Notes under the pieces: generated by a model
Database searches by the model: none
What the model saw: only the letters and a program-made list of their open reading frames with translations
What the model was told of the DNA's origin: nothing
Made by a program: the position numbers and the translations under genes
Part shown: piece by piece, positions 42,874 to 50,925 of the stretch
How positions within the stretch are numbered: position 1 is the stretch's first letter
Layout of the letters: each line of letters opens with the position of its first letter
Assembly: GCF_900091725.1 (NCBI RefSeq)
Contig: NZ_FMBW01000045.1
Coordinates: 1 to 64,000 of the forward strand
Source: Streptomyces sp. DvalAA-43
GTDB lineage: Bacteria > Actinomycetota > Actinomycetes > Streptomycetales > Streptomycetaceae
Direction of reading: 5' to 3'
Length of the DNA: 64,000 bases

Positions 42874-43653
42874 GTGACCGCACCTCTGACGCCGCCTCAC
42901 CAGCCCTCGTCCAACGACCCCTGGCAGACCCCGCCGAACTGGGGCGGCCCGGGGGGCTCGCACCTGATCGGTGCGCACCAGCCGGGAGGGCTGCCGGGAG
43001 CGCCCGAGGAGAAGGCGCTCGCGCCGGAACTGCGCCGGGCCGCGGTCGTCGCCCTGCTCCTCACCGTCTGCGGTGTCGCGCTCGGGTTCCTCTGGCTGTG
43101 GCTGGCGCCGAGGGTTCCGCTGATCTCCGACAGCACCGCCGTCTTCCTGAACGACAGCGAGGGCGAGGAGGCGATCGGCGCCGACGGTACGTTCGTGCTG
43201 CTGGGCCTGGCCTTCGGGGCGGTCTCCGCGGCGCTGGTCTTCTGGTTCCAGCGGCGCGGCGGGATCGCCCTGGTGGTGGCGCTCGCGCTGGGCGGGCTGC
43301 TCGGTTCGCTGCTGGCCTGGCGGCTGGGGGTGTGGCTCGGGCCGACCCAGGACGTGGTCGCGCACGCGCGGGCGGTCGGCAAGGGAGTGGTCTTCGACGC
43401 GCCGCTCCAGCTGCGGGCGAAGGGGGCGTTGCTGGCGTGGCCGCTGGGGGCGATGGCGGTCCATCTCGCGTTGACCGCGTTGTTCGGGCCGCGGGATCCG
43501 GAGCCGGAGTGGGGGGTGTTTCCGGGTGGGCCGTGGGCGCCGGGGGCGCCTGGGGCCGGTGGGCCTGTCGCCGGGGCGCCCGGGTTCGGTGGGCCTGAGG
43601 CCGGTGGGCCCGCGGGTGGGGGCGTGCCGCCTGTGCCGCCGGCGCAGCCGTAG
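42874..43653 (+). CDS. Four-helix membrane protein, DUF2567-like
   Basis: A 259-aa protein with a Pro/Gly-rich N-terminal tail (about 1-52), four membrane helices (VVALLLTVCGVALGFLWLWL; TFVLLGLAFGAVSAALVFW; GIALVVALALGGLLGSLLA; GALLAWPLGAMAVHLALTALF) with an extracytoplasmic loop containing DSTAVFLNDSEGEEAIGADG, and a Gly/Pro-rich tail. The DUF2567 assignment is from memory of similar actinobacterial proteins and tentative. Function unknown; it may be an accessory of the adjacent exporter. Confidence 0.75.
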   Translation: MTAPLTPPHQPSSNDPWQTPPNWGGPGGSHLIGAHQPGGLPGAPEEKALAPELRRAAVVALLLTVCGVALGFLWLWLAPRVPLISDSTAVFLNDSEGEEAIGADGTFVLLGLAFGAVSAALVFWFQRRGGIALVVALALGGLLGSLLAWRLGVWLGPTQDVVAHARAVGKGVVFDAPLQLRAKGALLAWPLGAMAVHLALTALFGPRDPEPEWGVFPGGPWAPGAPGAGGPVAGAPGFGGPEAGGPAGGGVPPVPPAQP

Positions 43654-43713
43654 TTCTGGGGGTGCGGTGCGTGGTGGACGGGTGTGGGTGCGGTTGGGCC
43701 CGGTGGGTGGGCC

Positions 43714-43799
43714 GCTGCGCGGGGCTTGTCCGCTGCCCGCCCCTTCCCTGAACCGGGGCTCTGCCCCGGACCCCGGTCCTCAAACGCCGGACGGGCTGA
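43714..43799. repeat. Dispersed Streptomyces-type GC repeat, copy 2
   Basis: GCTGCGCGGGGCTTGTCC, then CCCGCCCCTTCCCTGAACC, the hairpin GGGGCTCTGCCCC, and a tail GGACCCCGGTCCTCAAACGC. It is closely related to the copy at 16291-16356; this one carries the longer 3' part including a CCGGACGGGCTGA end. Confidence 0.6.
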
Positions 43800-43898
43800 A
43801 TCGGGCCGACGGGCTCAATAGCGCTGACGAGCTGAGCGGCGTCGGGCGGGCGGGGCAGCGCCGGTGGGCTGGTGCCAGGAGCTGAGTAGTGCCGGACG

Positions 43899-44004
43899 GG
43901 CCGAGCAGCGCTGACGGGCTGAACAGCTCCGGGCGGGCCGAGCAGTGCGACGGGCTGGGTGGCGTCGGACAGGCCGAGCAGTGCCGACGGGCTGAACAGC
44001 TCCG
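43899..44004. repeat. 36-37 bp tandem repeat downstream of ybaK
   Basis: Three copies start at 43899, 43936 and 43972 with GGCCGAGCAG. The first and third are nearly identical over 33 bp, sharing GACGGGCTGAACAGCTCCG; the middle one is diverged after GACGGGCTG. More distant relatives lie upstream to about 43787. Confidence 0.6.
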
Positions 44005-44017
44005 CGCAGGCGCCCGG

Positions 44018-44521
44018 CTACCCCCGGCCGATTTCCGCGAACACCGCGTCCGTCAGCGATGCCAGGTCCCCGGGGGAGAGCTCGACCTCCAGGCCGCGGC
44101 GGCCCGCCGAGACGCAGATCGTTGCGTGGGAGCGTGCCGACGCGTCCAGCACCGTGCGCAGCCGCTTGCGCTGGCCCAGTGGGGAGATCCCGCCTCGTAC
44201 GTAGCCGGTGGTGCGTTCCGCGGCCGCCGGGTCGGCCATGGTGGCCCGCTTGCCGCCCACCGCGGAGGCCAGGGCCTTGAGGTCCAGCGTGCCGGCCACC
44301 GGGACGACCGCCACGGTCAGGGTGCCGTCGACGTCCGCGACCAGGGTCTTGAACACCCGGTCGGGGGAGACGCCCAGCGCCTGGGCCGCCTCCTCGCCGT
44401 AGGAAGCCGATGCCGGGTCGTGGTCGTAGGAGTGGACGGTGAACGCCGTGCCGGACGCGGTCAGGGCGACCGTCGCCGGGGTGCCGCCGGACTGTTGCTG
44501 CTTCTTCGGCTTCTTCGCCAC
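44018..44521 (-). CDS. ybaK: YbaK/EbsC-family aminoacyl-tRNA deacylase
   Basis: Predicted trans-editing deacylase that hydrolyses mischarged Cys-tRNA-Pro or similar. The 167-aa protein has a basic start (MAKKPKKQQQ), then family features: DPASASYGEEAAQALGVSPDRVFKTLVAD, VVPVAGTLDLKALA, the key lysine in GGKRATMAD, TGYVRGGISPLGQRKRLRTVLD and SAGRRGLEVELSPGDL. Start GTG 44521 has no clear ribosome site. Convergent with the repeat-rich spacer. Confidence 0.9.
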   Translation of the reverse strand: MAKKPKKQQQSGGTPATVALTASGTAFTVHSYDHDPASASYGEEAAQALGVSPDRVFKTLVADVDGTLTVAVVPVAGTLDLKALASAVGGKRATMADPAAAERTTGYVRGGISPLGQRKRLRTVLDASARSHATICVSAGRRGLEVELSPGDLASLTDAVFAEIGRG

Positions 44522-44559
44522 GGGGAGACGGTCCTCGGTCGGTCGACGGGGCGGTCGGA

Positions 44560-45303
44560 TCAGTTGGGGTGGGTCGGGGCGCGGGTCAGGTCCACCGCGG
44601 GCAGGGACGGCAGATGGCGGATGACGGCGGTCTCGGAGCGCAGCAGCGTCAGTTCCTCGCGCAGCCGGGCCGCCGAGTCGGGTGCCTGGAGCAGCCGCTG
44701 TCTGGTCGGTACGTCGAACACGGCCGCCGCCGCGACCAGATAGGAGACGACCATGGGGTCGTCGGGCAGGTCGGCGCCGGTCGTGAGGGAGCGTTCGCTC
44801 GCCCCGGCCAGCCGCTTCTGGTAGGTGCGGAAGGCCCGCAGTACGCCCTCGGCGAGCGCGCCCGCCTCCTCCCCGGGCTCCTCGTCCAGCTCTTCGAGCT
44901 CGGCCGTCAGACAGGGGCCGCTCGCGTCGACGGAGAGCAGCTTGACCCGGGTGGTGCCGGTCGCCAGGACCTCGAAGCTGCCGTCCGGCCGCTCCCGGAT
45001 CTTGGCCGCGTCGGCGATGCAGCCGACCTGGTGGAAGGTCTGGATCGGGTCGGGGCCGAAGCCGTCCGCGGGGCCGCGTTCGGCGGGGGTGTTCACCGCG
45101 TCCGGCATCCCGGAGCCCGTCGGGGCGGTCTCGTGGCCGTCGCGGATCGCGACCACGGCGAAGCGGCGGGGTTCGTCCTCGTCGGTCTTCAGGAGCTCAC
45201 GCATCATGGCGCGATATCGCTCCTCGAAGACGTTCAGCGGCAGCACGAGGCCGGGGAACAGCACCGCGTTCAGCGGGAACAGAGGCAGGCGAGCGGTGGT
45301 CAC
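44560..45303 (-). CDS. LON substrate-binding-domain protein
   Basis: A 247-aa stand-alone LON N-terminal domain (like PUA-fold LON proteins), without the AAA and protease parts of Lon. It begins ARLPLFPLNAVLFPGLVLPLNVFEERYRAMMREL, the hallmark of the family, with VGCIADAAKIRERPDGSFEVLATGTTRVKLL. The C-terminal helical half has DDPMVVSYLVAAAAVFDVPTRQRLLQAPDSAARL. Likely a protein- or cofactor-binding adaptor; exact role unknown. GTG 45303 lies 8 nt after a TACGCT -10-like sequence on the minus strand. Confidence 0.88.
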   Translation of the reverse strand: MTTARLPLFPLNAVLFPGLVLPLNVFEERYRAMMRELLKTDEDEPRRFAVVAIRDGHETAPTGSGMPDAVNTPAERGPADGFGPDPIQTFHQVGCIADAAKIRERPDGSFEVLATGTTRVKLLSVDASGPCLTAELEELDEEPGEEAGALAEGVLRAFRTYQKRLAGASERSLTTGADLPDDPMVVSYLVAAAAVFDVPTRQRLLQAPDSAARLREELTLLRSETAVIRHLPSLPAVDLTRAPTHPN

Positions 45304-45308
45304 AACGG

Positions 45309-46334
45309 TCAAGCGTAATGGCCGCCGGGCCCGCCGCGGTCGGCCCGTCCCGGGATCGGTGCCGCGCAGGCCACCCGGAGCCGGGTGTCGTCCCGCGCCT
45401 CCAGGAACCGGCCGAGCGGATCCTCGGAGACCGACGACCACGGGAACGACGCCGCGAGGGGCCCGATCCGCCGGAACTGCTCCAGCGCTTCCTCCCAGCG
45501 GCCCCGGGCGACCAGCACGAACGCCAGCAGATTGCGGACCTCGGCGGGCCAGGGGTCGCCCGGAGTGAACGAGGCGGACAGCTCGATGGCCAGATCCGCC
45601 GCCGCGTCGATCCGCTCCTCCTGCACCGAGGTGGTCCGTGCGCCGGGGCCCTCCATCAGCAGGGCGAACGCGGCCCGCAACGGCAGCGCCCGCACCAGCG
45701 AGCCGGGCAGCGCGTCCTCGGCCGCCCGCTCGGCGAAGTCGAAGCACTCGCGGTGCGAGCCGTACCAGGCCGCGGAGAGGTACCGCAGCGCCGCGACATG
45801 GCAGCCGTAGTGGTGCGAGGAGCGCCGTACCGCCTGCTCCCACAGCGCCTCGAACACGGTGTGCGTGGCGTGGGTGCCGCGCGCGTGGTCGAGCGCCAGG
45901 CGCCAGGGCACCGGGTCGCGCGGATCGCTCTCGGCCGCCGCCGTGATCAGCGGCCCCACCTCGCGCAGCTGCTCGGCCCGGACGGGCGACTCCCAGGCCC
46001 GGCGGACCGCCAGCTCGGCCTTGACCAGCAGCGCGTCCGGGTCGTGCGGGGCGGCGGCGAGCCAGTCGGTCAGCCAGCCGTCCCGGCTGCGGGCGAAGGT
46101 GACGAGCCGGCCGAGGTAGCGGTCCCGGTTCTCCCACTCGGCGCCGTCCCGGGTGGTGGCGAGGAGTTTCGCGGCCGGTCCGTACTCCCCGAGGGCGGCG
46201 GCGACGAGCGCCGGGGAGAGCCGCTCGTCGGGGGCGTCGAGCAGCACCTCGTCGTCCGCGGGCAGTCCGGCGGGGCGCTGGGAGCGGCGCCGGATCGTGC
46301 ACGCGGCACGGAGCAGAGCACGAAGGATTGGCAT
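45309..46334 (-). CDS. TPR-like helical protein of unknown function
   Basis: A 341-aa cytoplasmic alpha-helical protein rich in Ala/Leu/Trp. Repeated helix pairs such as DPDALLVKAELAVRRAWES, DPVPWRLALDHARGTHATHTVFEALW and ARGRWEEALEQFRRIGPLAASFPW suggest TPR/SEL1-like repeats. No catalytic motif seen. It ends 5 nt before the LON-domain gene on the same strand, so the two are probably one operon. The start is uncertain: ATG 46334 or ATG 46346; the frame is open to 46586. Confidence 0.7.
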   Translation of the reverse strand: MPILRALLRAACTIRRRSQRPAGLPADDEVLLDAPDERLSPALVAAALGEYGPAAKLLATTRDGAEWENRDRYLGRLVTFARSRDGWLTDWLAAAPHDPDALLVKAELAVRRAWESPVRAEQLREVGPLITAAAESDPRDPVPWRLALDHARGTHATHTVFEALWEQAVRRSSHHYGCHVAALRYLSAAWYGSHRECFDFAERAAEDALPGSLVRALPLRAAFALLMEGPGARTTSVQEERIDAAADLAIELSASFTPGDPWPAEVRNLLAFVLVARGRWEEALEQFRRIGPLAASFPWSSVSEDPLGRFLEARDDTRLRVACAAPIPGRADRGGPGGHYA

Positions 46335-46613
46335 GGTGCAGACCATTGAAAAGCGCTGGTCGGGACGGCGCCAGAGGTGCGCTGTGAAGCTTTGGTGCCG
46401 AGTGAAGGGGTTGTACCGGACCGAGTCAAGAAGAAGTAAAGGAAAGCGTGGAATCTGGCTTGTTCCTGATGCTCCGGCCGAGGGCGTCCGGCCGTTCGGA
46501 CGCGGCTCGGGCGGCCGTTCGACCACGGCCCACGGGGCCGCGTCGACCGTTCGGCGGAAGGTGCTCCGAACGGTCCGACGCCGCACCGGCTGGTCGGCCG
46601 TGGCCGGATCCGG

Positions 46614-48215
46614 TCAGCCCCGGCGCAGCAGCCGCGAGGCGCCCGCCGCGACGGTGGTGGCCAGTATCCAGCCGAGCAGGACGAGCACCGCCGCCGCCCA
46701 CTGCCAGCCGCCCTCCATCCGCCAGTAGCCGTCCTGGCCCAGATTGATCACCGGGATCAGCAGATCCAGCGCGTACAGCGCCGGGTTCCACTGCGGGGCC
46801 TCGTCCTGCTTGATCGCGTGCGGCACGTGCTGGGCGAAGGCCAGCGTCCCCGCAGCCCACAGCAGAGCCATCCACACCGCGGCCCGCCCCGGCCGGTAGC
46901 CGTACGCCACCGTCCAGTCCTGGAGGAAGCCCCAGAGCTTCGCCGCGAGCGGCAGCGTCTCGCGCCGCCGCCGCTGCTTGGCCAGCAGCACCTCCCGGGC
47001 GTCCGCGTCCTCCCCGCAGTTGCGCAGCACCGTCGCGAGGCGCTCGTACGGCTCCGGTACGTACTCCGGGGTCGCCGCCGCCACCCACTCCAGGCGCCGG
47101 GAGAGCGGGAAGTGTCCGTACGGGACGAGGTTCTCGTAAACGAAACCGCCCATCGCCAGCCCGCCGGGCCCCGGCCAGCTGGTCGACACGTCGATCAGCG
47201 TGACGACCCTCGCGCCGTTCAGCACGACCCGGCCCTCGTCCGGCCGTTCCGCGTTGAACCGCAGCTCCGGGGTGACGATCCGGCGCAGCGACAACTCCTC
47301 GTACCGGCCCAGCACGAACCGCGCCTTGTGCAGATCGACCGCGTCGCCGAACCGCCCGTCGTCCAGGCGCACCCCGCCGCGGCACTCGAAGACCTGCGAA
47401 CGCGTGCCGTTCGCCGGGGTCGACGCCATGACGATGCCGAACGGGGGAGTGGTGCCCTGGATCCCGGTGTCGACGCTCACCCACGCCTCGCTCATGTACA
47501 GCGTCCGCTCCACGGTCAGCTGCGGGGCGTTGAGCGCGCGCCGCCCCTCGCTGCCGCGCAGTCGGCTGCCGCGCAGGCTCAGCGAACCGCCGACCTTCGC
47601 CCCGCGCAGACTCAGCTCGCCGCGCGCCTCGATCAGCTCCGCCTGGAGGTCCTGGGCGACCGCCAGCCCGTCACCGGCCAGCGCGCGCCCGCCCCGGTCC
47701 GTGCCGATCTCGATCTGGTTGATCAGCAGATCGGTGCCGATCTGCGCGTCGGTGAGCCGGATCCCGCGCGGGATCCGGCAGCGCGGCAGATGCAGATCGC
47801 CCTCGGTGCGCAGCCGGGCCGCCTCCAGCCTCGGCATCGCACAGCCGACGATCCGCAACGTCGTGAAGTGGCATTCCGGCAGCACCACCTCGTTCTCGAA
47901 GCGGCACCCGGTCATCTCCACGTACGGAGCGACGCGCCCGCCCGCGAGATCGAGCGTTCCGGTGATCCGTACTCCCCGGAGCTTCAGCGCCGCGACCCGG
48001 CCGGGCCGCGGCGGCGGACCCGAGAGCAGCAGACGGGCGACGACGCGCCCGTCCACACTGCGCTCCGGTCCCCAGACGCGCGGCGCGAACGGATCGTCCC
48101 GCGCCGGGTCGCGGGCGCGCAGATCGTAGGTACTGCCGTTCCGAAAGGCCTGCCACATGCCCAGCTCGGCCGCGCTCAGACCGTCCGGAAAATCGCCGTC
48201 GTGCGGTTCGGTCAC
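46614..48215 (-). CDS. Right-handed beta-helix-like protein with C-terminal membrane helices
   Basis: A 533-aa protein. After an N-terminal helical segment (LSAAELGMWQAFRNGSTYDLR), residues about 80-330 consist of short repeats of the type L-x-G-x-x-I-x-G-x-L-D-L (VRITGTLDLAG, GDLHLPRCRIPRGIRL, GELSLRGAKVGGSLSLRG), which predict a pentapeptide-like beta-helix. Two membrane helices close the protein (VWMALLWAAGTLAFAQ; WAAAVLVLLGWILATTVAAG). Similar Streptomyces proteins are often labelled 'membrane-associated oxidoreductase', but no cofactor or redox motif is visible. GTG 48215 has GGAAGGGG upstream; ATG 48260 is in frame. Confidence 0.78.
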   Translation of the reverse strand: MTEPHDGDFPDGLSAAELGMWQAFRNGSTYDLRARDPARDDPFAPRVWGPERSVDGRVVARLLLSGPPPRPGRVAALKLRGVRITGTLDLAGGRVAPYVEMTGCRFENEVVLPECHFTTLRIVGCAMPRLEAARLRTEGDLHLPRCRIPRGIRLTDAQIGTDLLINQIEIGTDRGGRALAGDGLAVAQDLQAELIEARGELSLRGAKVGGSLSLRGSRLRGSEGRRALNAPQLTVERTLYMSEAWVSVDTGIQGTTPPFGIVMASTPANGTRSQVFECRGGVRLDDGRFGDAVDLHKARFVLGRYEELSLRRIVTPELRFNAERPDEGRVVLNGARVVTLIDVSTSWPGPGGLAMGGFVYENLVPYGHFPLSRRLEWVAAATPEYVPEPYERLATVLRNCGEDADAREVLLAKQRRRRETLPLAAKLWGFLQDWTVAYGYRPGRAAVWMALLWAAGTLAFAQHVPHAIKQDEAPQWNPALYALDLLIPVINLGQDGYWRMEGGWQWAAAVLVLLGWILATTVAAGASRLLRRG

Positions 48216-48296
48216 GGGTGCCCCTTCCGCTCGGAGCTGTTCTTCCCTCTGAGTGACCATGTGAAAGCTATTGGTCAGCAGTGACGTCCGGGACAT

Positions 48297-48313
48297 GTAT
48301 CAGCCAGTGATAC
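48297..48313. repeat. Inverted repeat upstream of hisD
   Basis: GTATCA and TGATAC flank a 5-nt spacer, centred about 49 bp before the hisD start and 90 bp before the divergent gene. A dyad of this size and position is a plausible repressor site for his expression (inference). Confidence 0.45.
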
Positions 48314-48341
48314 GGGCGACCGGACGCCGCGGGCGGTCTGC

Positions 48342-48347
48342 GAGAAT
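48342..48347 (+). promoter_or_regulatory. Putative -10 of the his operon
   Basis: GAGAAT ends 6 nt before GTG 48354; there is no Shine-Dalgarno, suggesting a leaderless his mRNA. No histidine-rich leader peptide is seen upstream. Confidence 0.4.
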
Positions 48348-48353
48348 TGCGGT

Positions 48354-49676
48354 GTGATCTCTCGAATCGATCTGCGCGGCGATGCCCTCCCCGAGGGCGG
48401 AGCCCTGCGCGACCTGCTGCCCCGTGCCGAGTTCGACGTGGAAGCCGCCCTGGAGACGGTGCGGCCCATCTGCGAGGACGTACGCCATCGTGGCTCCGCG
48501 GCAGTGATCGAGTGGGGGGAGAAATTCGACGGCGTACGGATCGACTCGATCCGGGTCCCGGCCGCGGCGATCGCCGAGGCCGTCGAGGGGCTCGATCCGG
48601 CCGTGTGGGCCGCCCTGGAGGAGTCGATCCGCCGCGCCCGTCTCGTCCACCGCGAGCAGCGCCGCACCACGCACACCACCCAGGTCGTCCCCGGCGGCAC
48701 CGTCACCGAGAAGTGGGTACCGGTCGAGCGCGTCGGGCTCTACGTCCCGGGCGGGCGCTCCGTCTACCCCTCGTCCGTGGTCATGAACGTCGTACCGGCC
48801 CAGGAGGCGGGCGTCGAGGGCATCGCCGTCGCCTCCCCGCCGCAGAAGGACTTCGGCGGCCTGCCGCACCCCACCATCCTCGCCGCCTGCGCCCTGCTCG
48901 GCGTCGACGAGGTGTACGCGGCCGGCGGCGCCCAGGCGATCGCGATGTTCGCGTACGGAACGGCCGAATGCCGCCCGGTGGACCTCGTCACCGGCCCCGG
49001 CAACATCTACGTCGCCGCCGCCAAGCGCCTCCTCAAGGGCCGCATCGGCATCGACGCGGAGGCCGGACCCACCGAGATCGCGATCCTCGCGGACTCCACC
49101 GCCGACCCGGTCCACGTCGCCGCCGACCTGATCAGCCAGGCCGAGCACGACCCGATGGCCGCCGCCGTCCTGGTCACCGACTCCGTCGAACTGGCCGCGG
49201 CCACCGAGGCCGAGCTCAAGCCGCAGATCGCCGCGACCAAGCACGTCACCGACCGGATCGAGCCCGCCCTGGCCGGCCGCCAGTCCGCGATCGTCCTGGT
49301 CGACGACCTGGAGGACGGCCTCAGGGTCGTCGACGCGTACGCCGCCGAGCACCTGGAGATCCAGACCGCCGACGCCGCCGCCGTCGCCGACCGGGTCCGC
49401 AACGCCGGCGCCATCTTCGTCGGCCCCTGGTCCCCGGTCTCGCTCGGCGACTACTGCGCCGGCTCCAACCACGTCCTGCCCACCGGCGGCTGCGCCTGCC
49501 ACTCCTCGGGCCTCTCCGTGCAGTCCTTCCTGCGCGGCATCCACATCGTCGACTACACGCGCGACGCGCTCGCCGAGGTCACCCACCACGTCGTGACCCT
49601 CGCCGAGGCGGAGGATCTCCCCGCCCACGGCGCCGCGCTCAAGGCCAGGTTCGGCGGAGAGGTCCCGCAGCAGTGA
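48354..49676 (+). CDS. hisD: Histidinol dehydrogenase HisD
   Basis: Zinc enzyme performing the last two NAD-dependent oxidations, L-histidinol to L-histidine. The 440-aa protein shows PGGRSVYPSSVVMN, GGAQAIAMFAYGT, VTGPGNIYVAAAKR, the zinc-site SQAEHDPMA and LPTGGCACHSSGLSVQSFLR. It is the first gene of the his operon and is divergent from the beta-helix protein. Its stop overlaps hisC as GTGA. Possibly translated from a leaderless mRNA. Confidence 0.97.
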   Translation: MISRIDLRGDALPEGGALRDLLPRAEFDVEAALETVRPICEDVRHRGSAAVIEWGEKFDGVRIDSIRVPAAAIAEAVEGLDPAVWAALEESIRRARLVHREQRRTTHTTQVVPGGTVTEKWVPVERVGLYVPGGRSVYPSSVVMNVVPAQEAGVEGIAVASPPQKDFGGLPHPTILAACALLGVDEVYAAGGAQAIAMFAYGTAECRPVDLVTGPGNIYVAAAKRLLKGRIGIDAEAGPTEIAILADSTADPVHVAADLISQAEHDPMAAAVLVTDSVELAAATEAELKPQIAATKHVTDRIEPALAGRQSAIVLVDDLEDGLRVVDAYAAEHLEIQTADAAAVADRVRNAGAIFVGPWSPVSLGDYCAGSNHVLPTGGCACHSSGLSVQSFLRGIHIVDYTRDALAEVTHHVVTLAEAEDLPAHGAALKARFGGEVPQQ

Positions 49677-50806
49677 CGAACGGCGACACCCCCCGCACGA
49701 CCAAGCGCATCGACGATCTCCCGATCCGCGACGAACTGCGCGGCAAGTCCCCGTACGGGGCGCCGCAGCTCGACGTACCCGTGCGGCTGAACACCAACGA
49801 GAACCCCTACCCGCCGCCCGAGGCGCTCGTCGACCGGATCGCCGAGCGGGTCCGCGAGGCCGCCCGCGACCTCAACCGCTACCCCGACCGGGACGCCGTC
49901 GAGCTCCGTACCGAACTGGCCCGCTACCTCACCCGCACCGCCGGGCACGCGGTCACGGCCGCCCACGTATGGGCCGCCAACGGCTCCAACGAGGTCCTCC
50001 AGCAGCTGCTGCAGACCTTCGGCGGACCCGGCCGCACCGCGATCGGCTTCGAGCCCTCGTACTCCATGCACGCCCTCATCGCCCGCGGTACCGGCACCGG
50101 CTGGATCTCCGGACCGCGCAACGAGGACTTCACCATCGACGTCGAGGCCGCCCGCGCGGTCATCGCCGAGCTCCGCCCCGACGTCGTCTTCATCACCTCC
50201 CCCAACAACCCCACCGGCACCGCCGTCGACGCGGAGACCGTGCTCGCGCTGTACGACGCAGCCCAGGCGGCCAAGCCGTCGATGGTCGTCGTCGACGAGG
50301 CGTACGGCGAGTTCAGCCACCACGCCTCGCTGCTCCCGCTGATCGAGGGCCGGCCGAACATGGTGCTCTCGCGCACCATGTCGAAGGCGTTCGGCGCCGC
50401 CGGACTGCGCCTGGGCTACCTCGCCGCCGACCCGGCCGTGGTCGACGCGGTCCAGCTGGTCCGGCTGCCGTACCACCTCTCCTCCATCACCCAGGCCACC
50501 GCGCTCGCCGCCCTGGAGCACACCGATACGCTGCTCGGATACGTCGGCCGGCTCAAGAGCGAGCGCGACCGGATCGTCACGGAGCTGCGCGCGCTCGGCT
50601 ACGACGTCACCGACTCGGACGCCAACTTCGTCCAGTTCGGCCGCTTCGCCGACAGCCACACCGTCTGGCAGCGGATCCTCGACCGGGGCGTCCTGGTCCG
50701 GGACAACGGCGTACCGGGATGGCTGCGGGTCTCCGCGGGCACCCCGGCAGAGAACGACGCGTTCCTCGACGCGGTACGCGAACTCAAGAAGGAGCACGAC
50801 GCATGA
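49673..50806 (+). CDS. hisC: Histidinol-phosphate aminotransferase HisC
   Basis: PLP-dependent class I/II aminotransferase making L-histidinol phosphate. The 377-aa protein starts at GTG 49673 overlapping the hisD stop (GTGA). NTNENPYPPP, SPNNPTGT, VVDEAYGEF and the PLP lysine in SRTMSKAFGAAGLRLGYL (Lys about 238) are visible. The stop codon is embedded in ATGA at 50803, the start of a mini-ORF that looks like a copy of the hisB beginning. Confidence 0.96.
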   Translation: MTNGDTPRTTKRIDDLPIRDELRGKSPYGAPQLDVPVRLNTNENPYPPPEALVDRIAERVREAARDLNRYPDRDAVELRTELARYLTRTAGHAVTAAHVWAANGSNEVLQQLLQTFGGPGRTAIGFEPSYSMHALIARGTGTGWISGPRNEDFTIDVEAARAVIAELRPDVVFITSPNNPTGTAVDAETVLALYDAAQAAKPSMVVVDEAYGEFSHHASLLPLIEGRPNMVLSRTMSKAFGAAGLRLGYLAADPAVVDAVQLVRLPYHLSSITQATALAALEHTDTLLGYVGRLKSERDRIVTELRALGYDVTDSDANFVQFGRFADSHTVWQRILDRGVLVRDNGVPGWLRVSAGTPAENDAFLDAVRELKKEHDA

Positions 50807-50925
50807 GCCCCCGCGCAGGCCGCGTACCGCATCTCCCGGGGGACGACCCCCGGACCCCCAGCCGACATGGGGCCGACCGCGATCCGGCCCGGCGAGGCGA
50901 GCACAACCAAGGAGCAAACGCATGA
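50803..50925 (+). CDS. 40-codon mini-ORF between hisC and hisB (doubtful)
   Basis: ATG 50803 overlaps the hisC stop as ATGA; the frame begins MSPRAGRVP, imitating hisB, then runs through the inserted segment and stops at 50925, overlapping hisB ATG 50922 again as ATGA. It therefore preserves a continuous coupling chain from hisC to hisB. The peptide is Arg/Pro/His-rich and probably has no function of its own; a coupling role is inferred. Confidence 0.35.
   Translation: MSPRAGRVPHLPGDDPRTPSRHGADRDPARRGEHNQGANA
50836..50853 (+). repeat. Stem-loop inside the hisC-hisB insert
   Basis: CCGGGGG (50836-50842) and CCCCCGG (50847-50853) with an ACGA loop, followed by ACCCCC. It resembles the GC palindrome before ftsQ in composition. 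No T-tract. Confidence 0.5.

Larger units (their letters stand above)
43654..44017. other. Repeat-rich convergent spacer, no gene seen
   Basis: Between the DUF2567-like gene and the convergent ybaK. It holds a dispersed repeat copy (43714-43799) followed by degenerate GCCGACGGGCTGAA-like units and a 36-37-bp tandem repeat (43899-44004). Open frames through it are low-complexity and unsupported. Confidence 0.6.

Noticed and set aside
43889..44743. Plus-strand frame of 284 codons over ybaK
   Set aside because: Starts in a tandem repeat and is antisense to ybaK; YbaK motifs are clear on the other strand.
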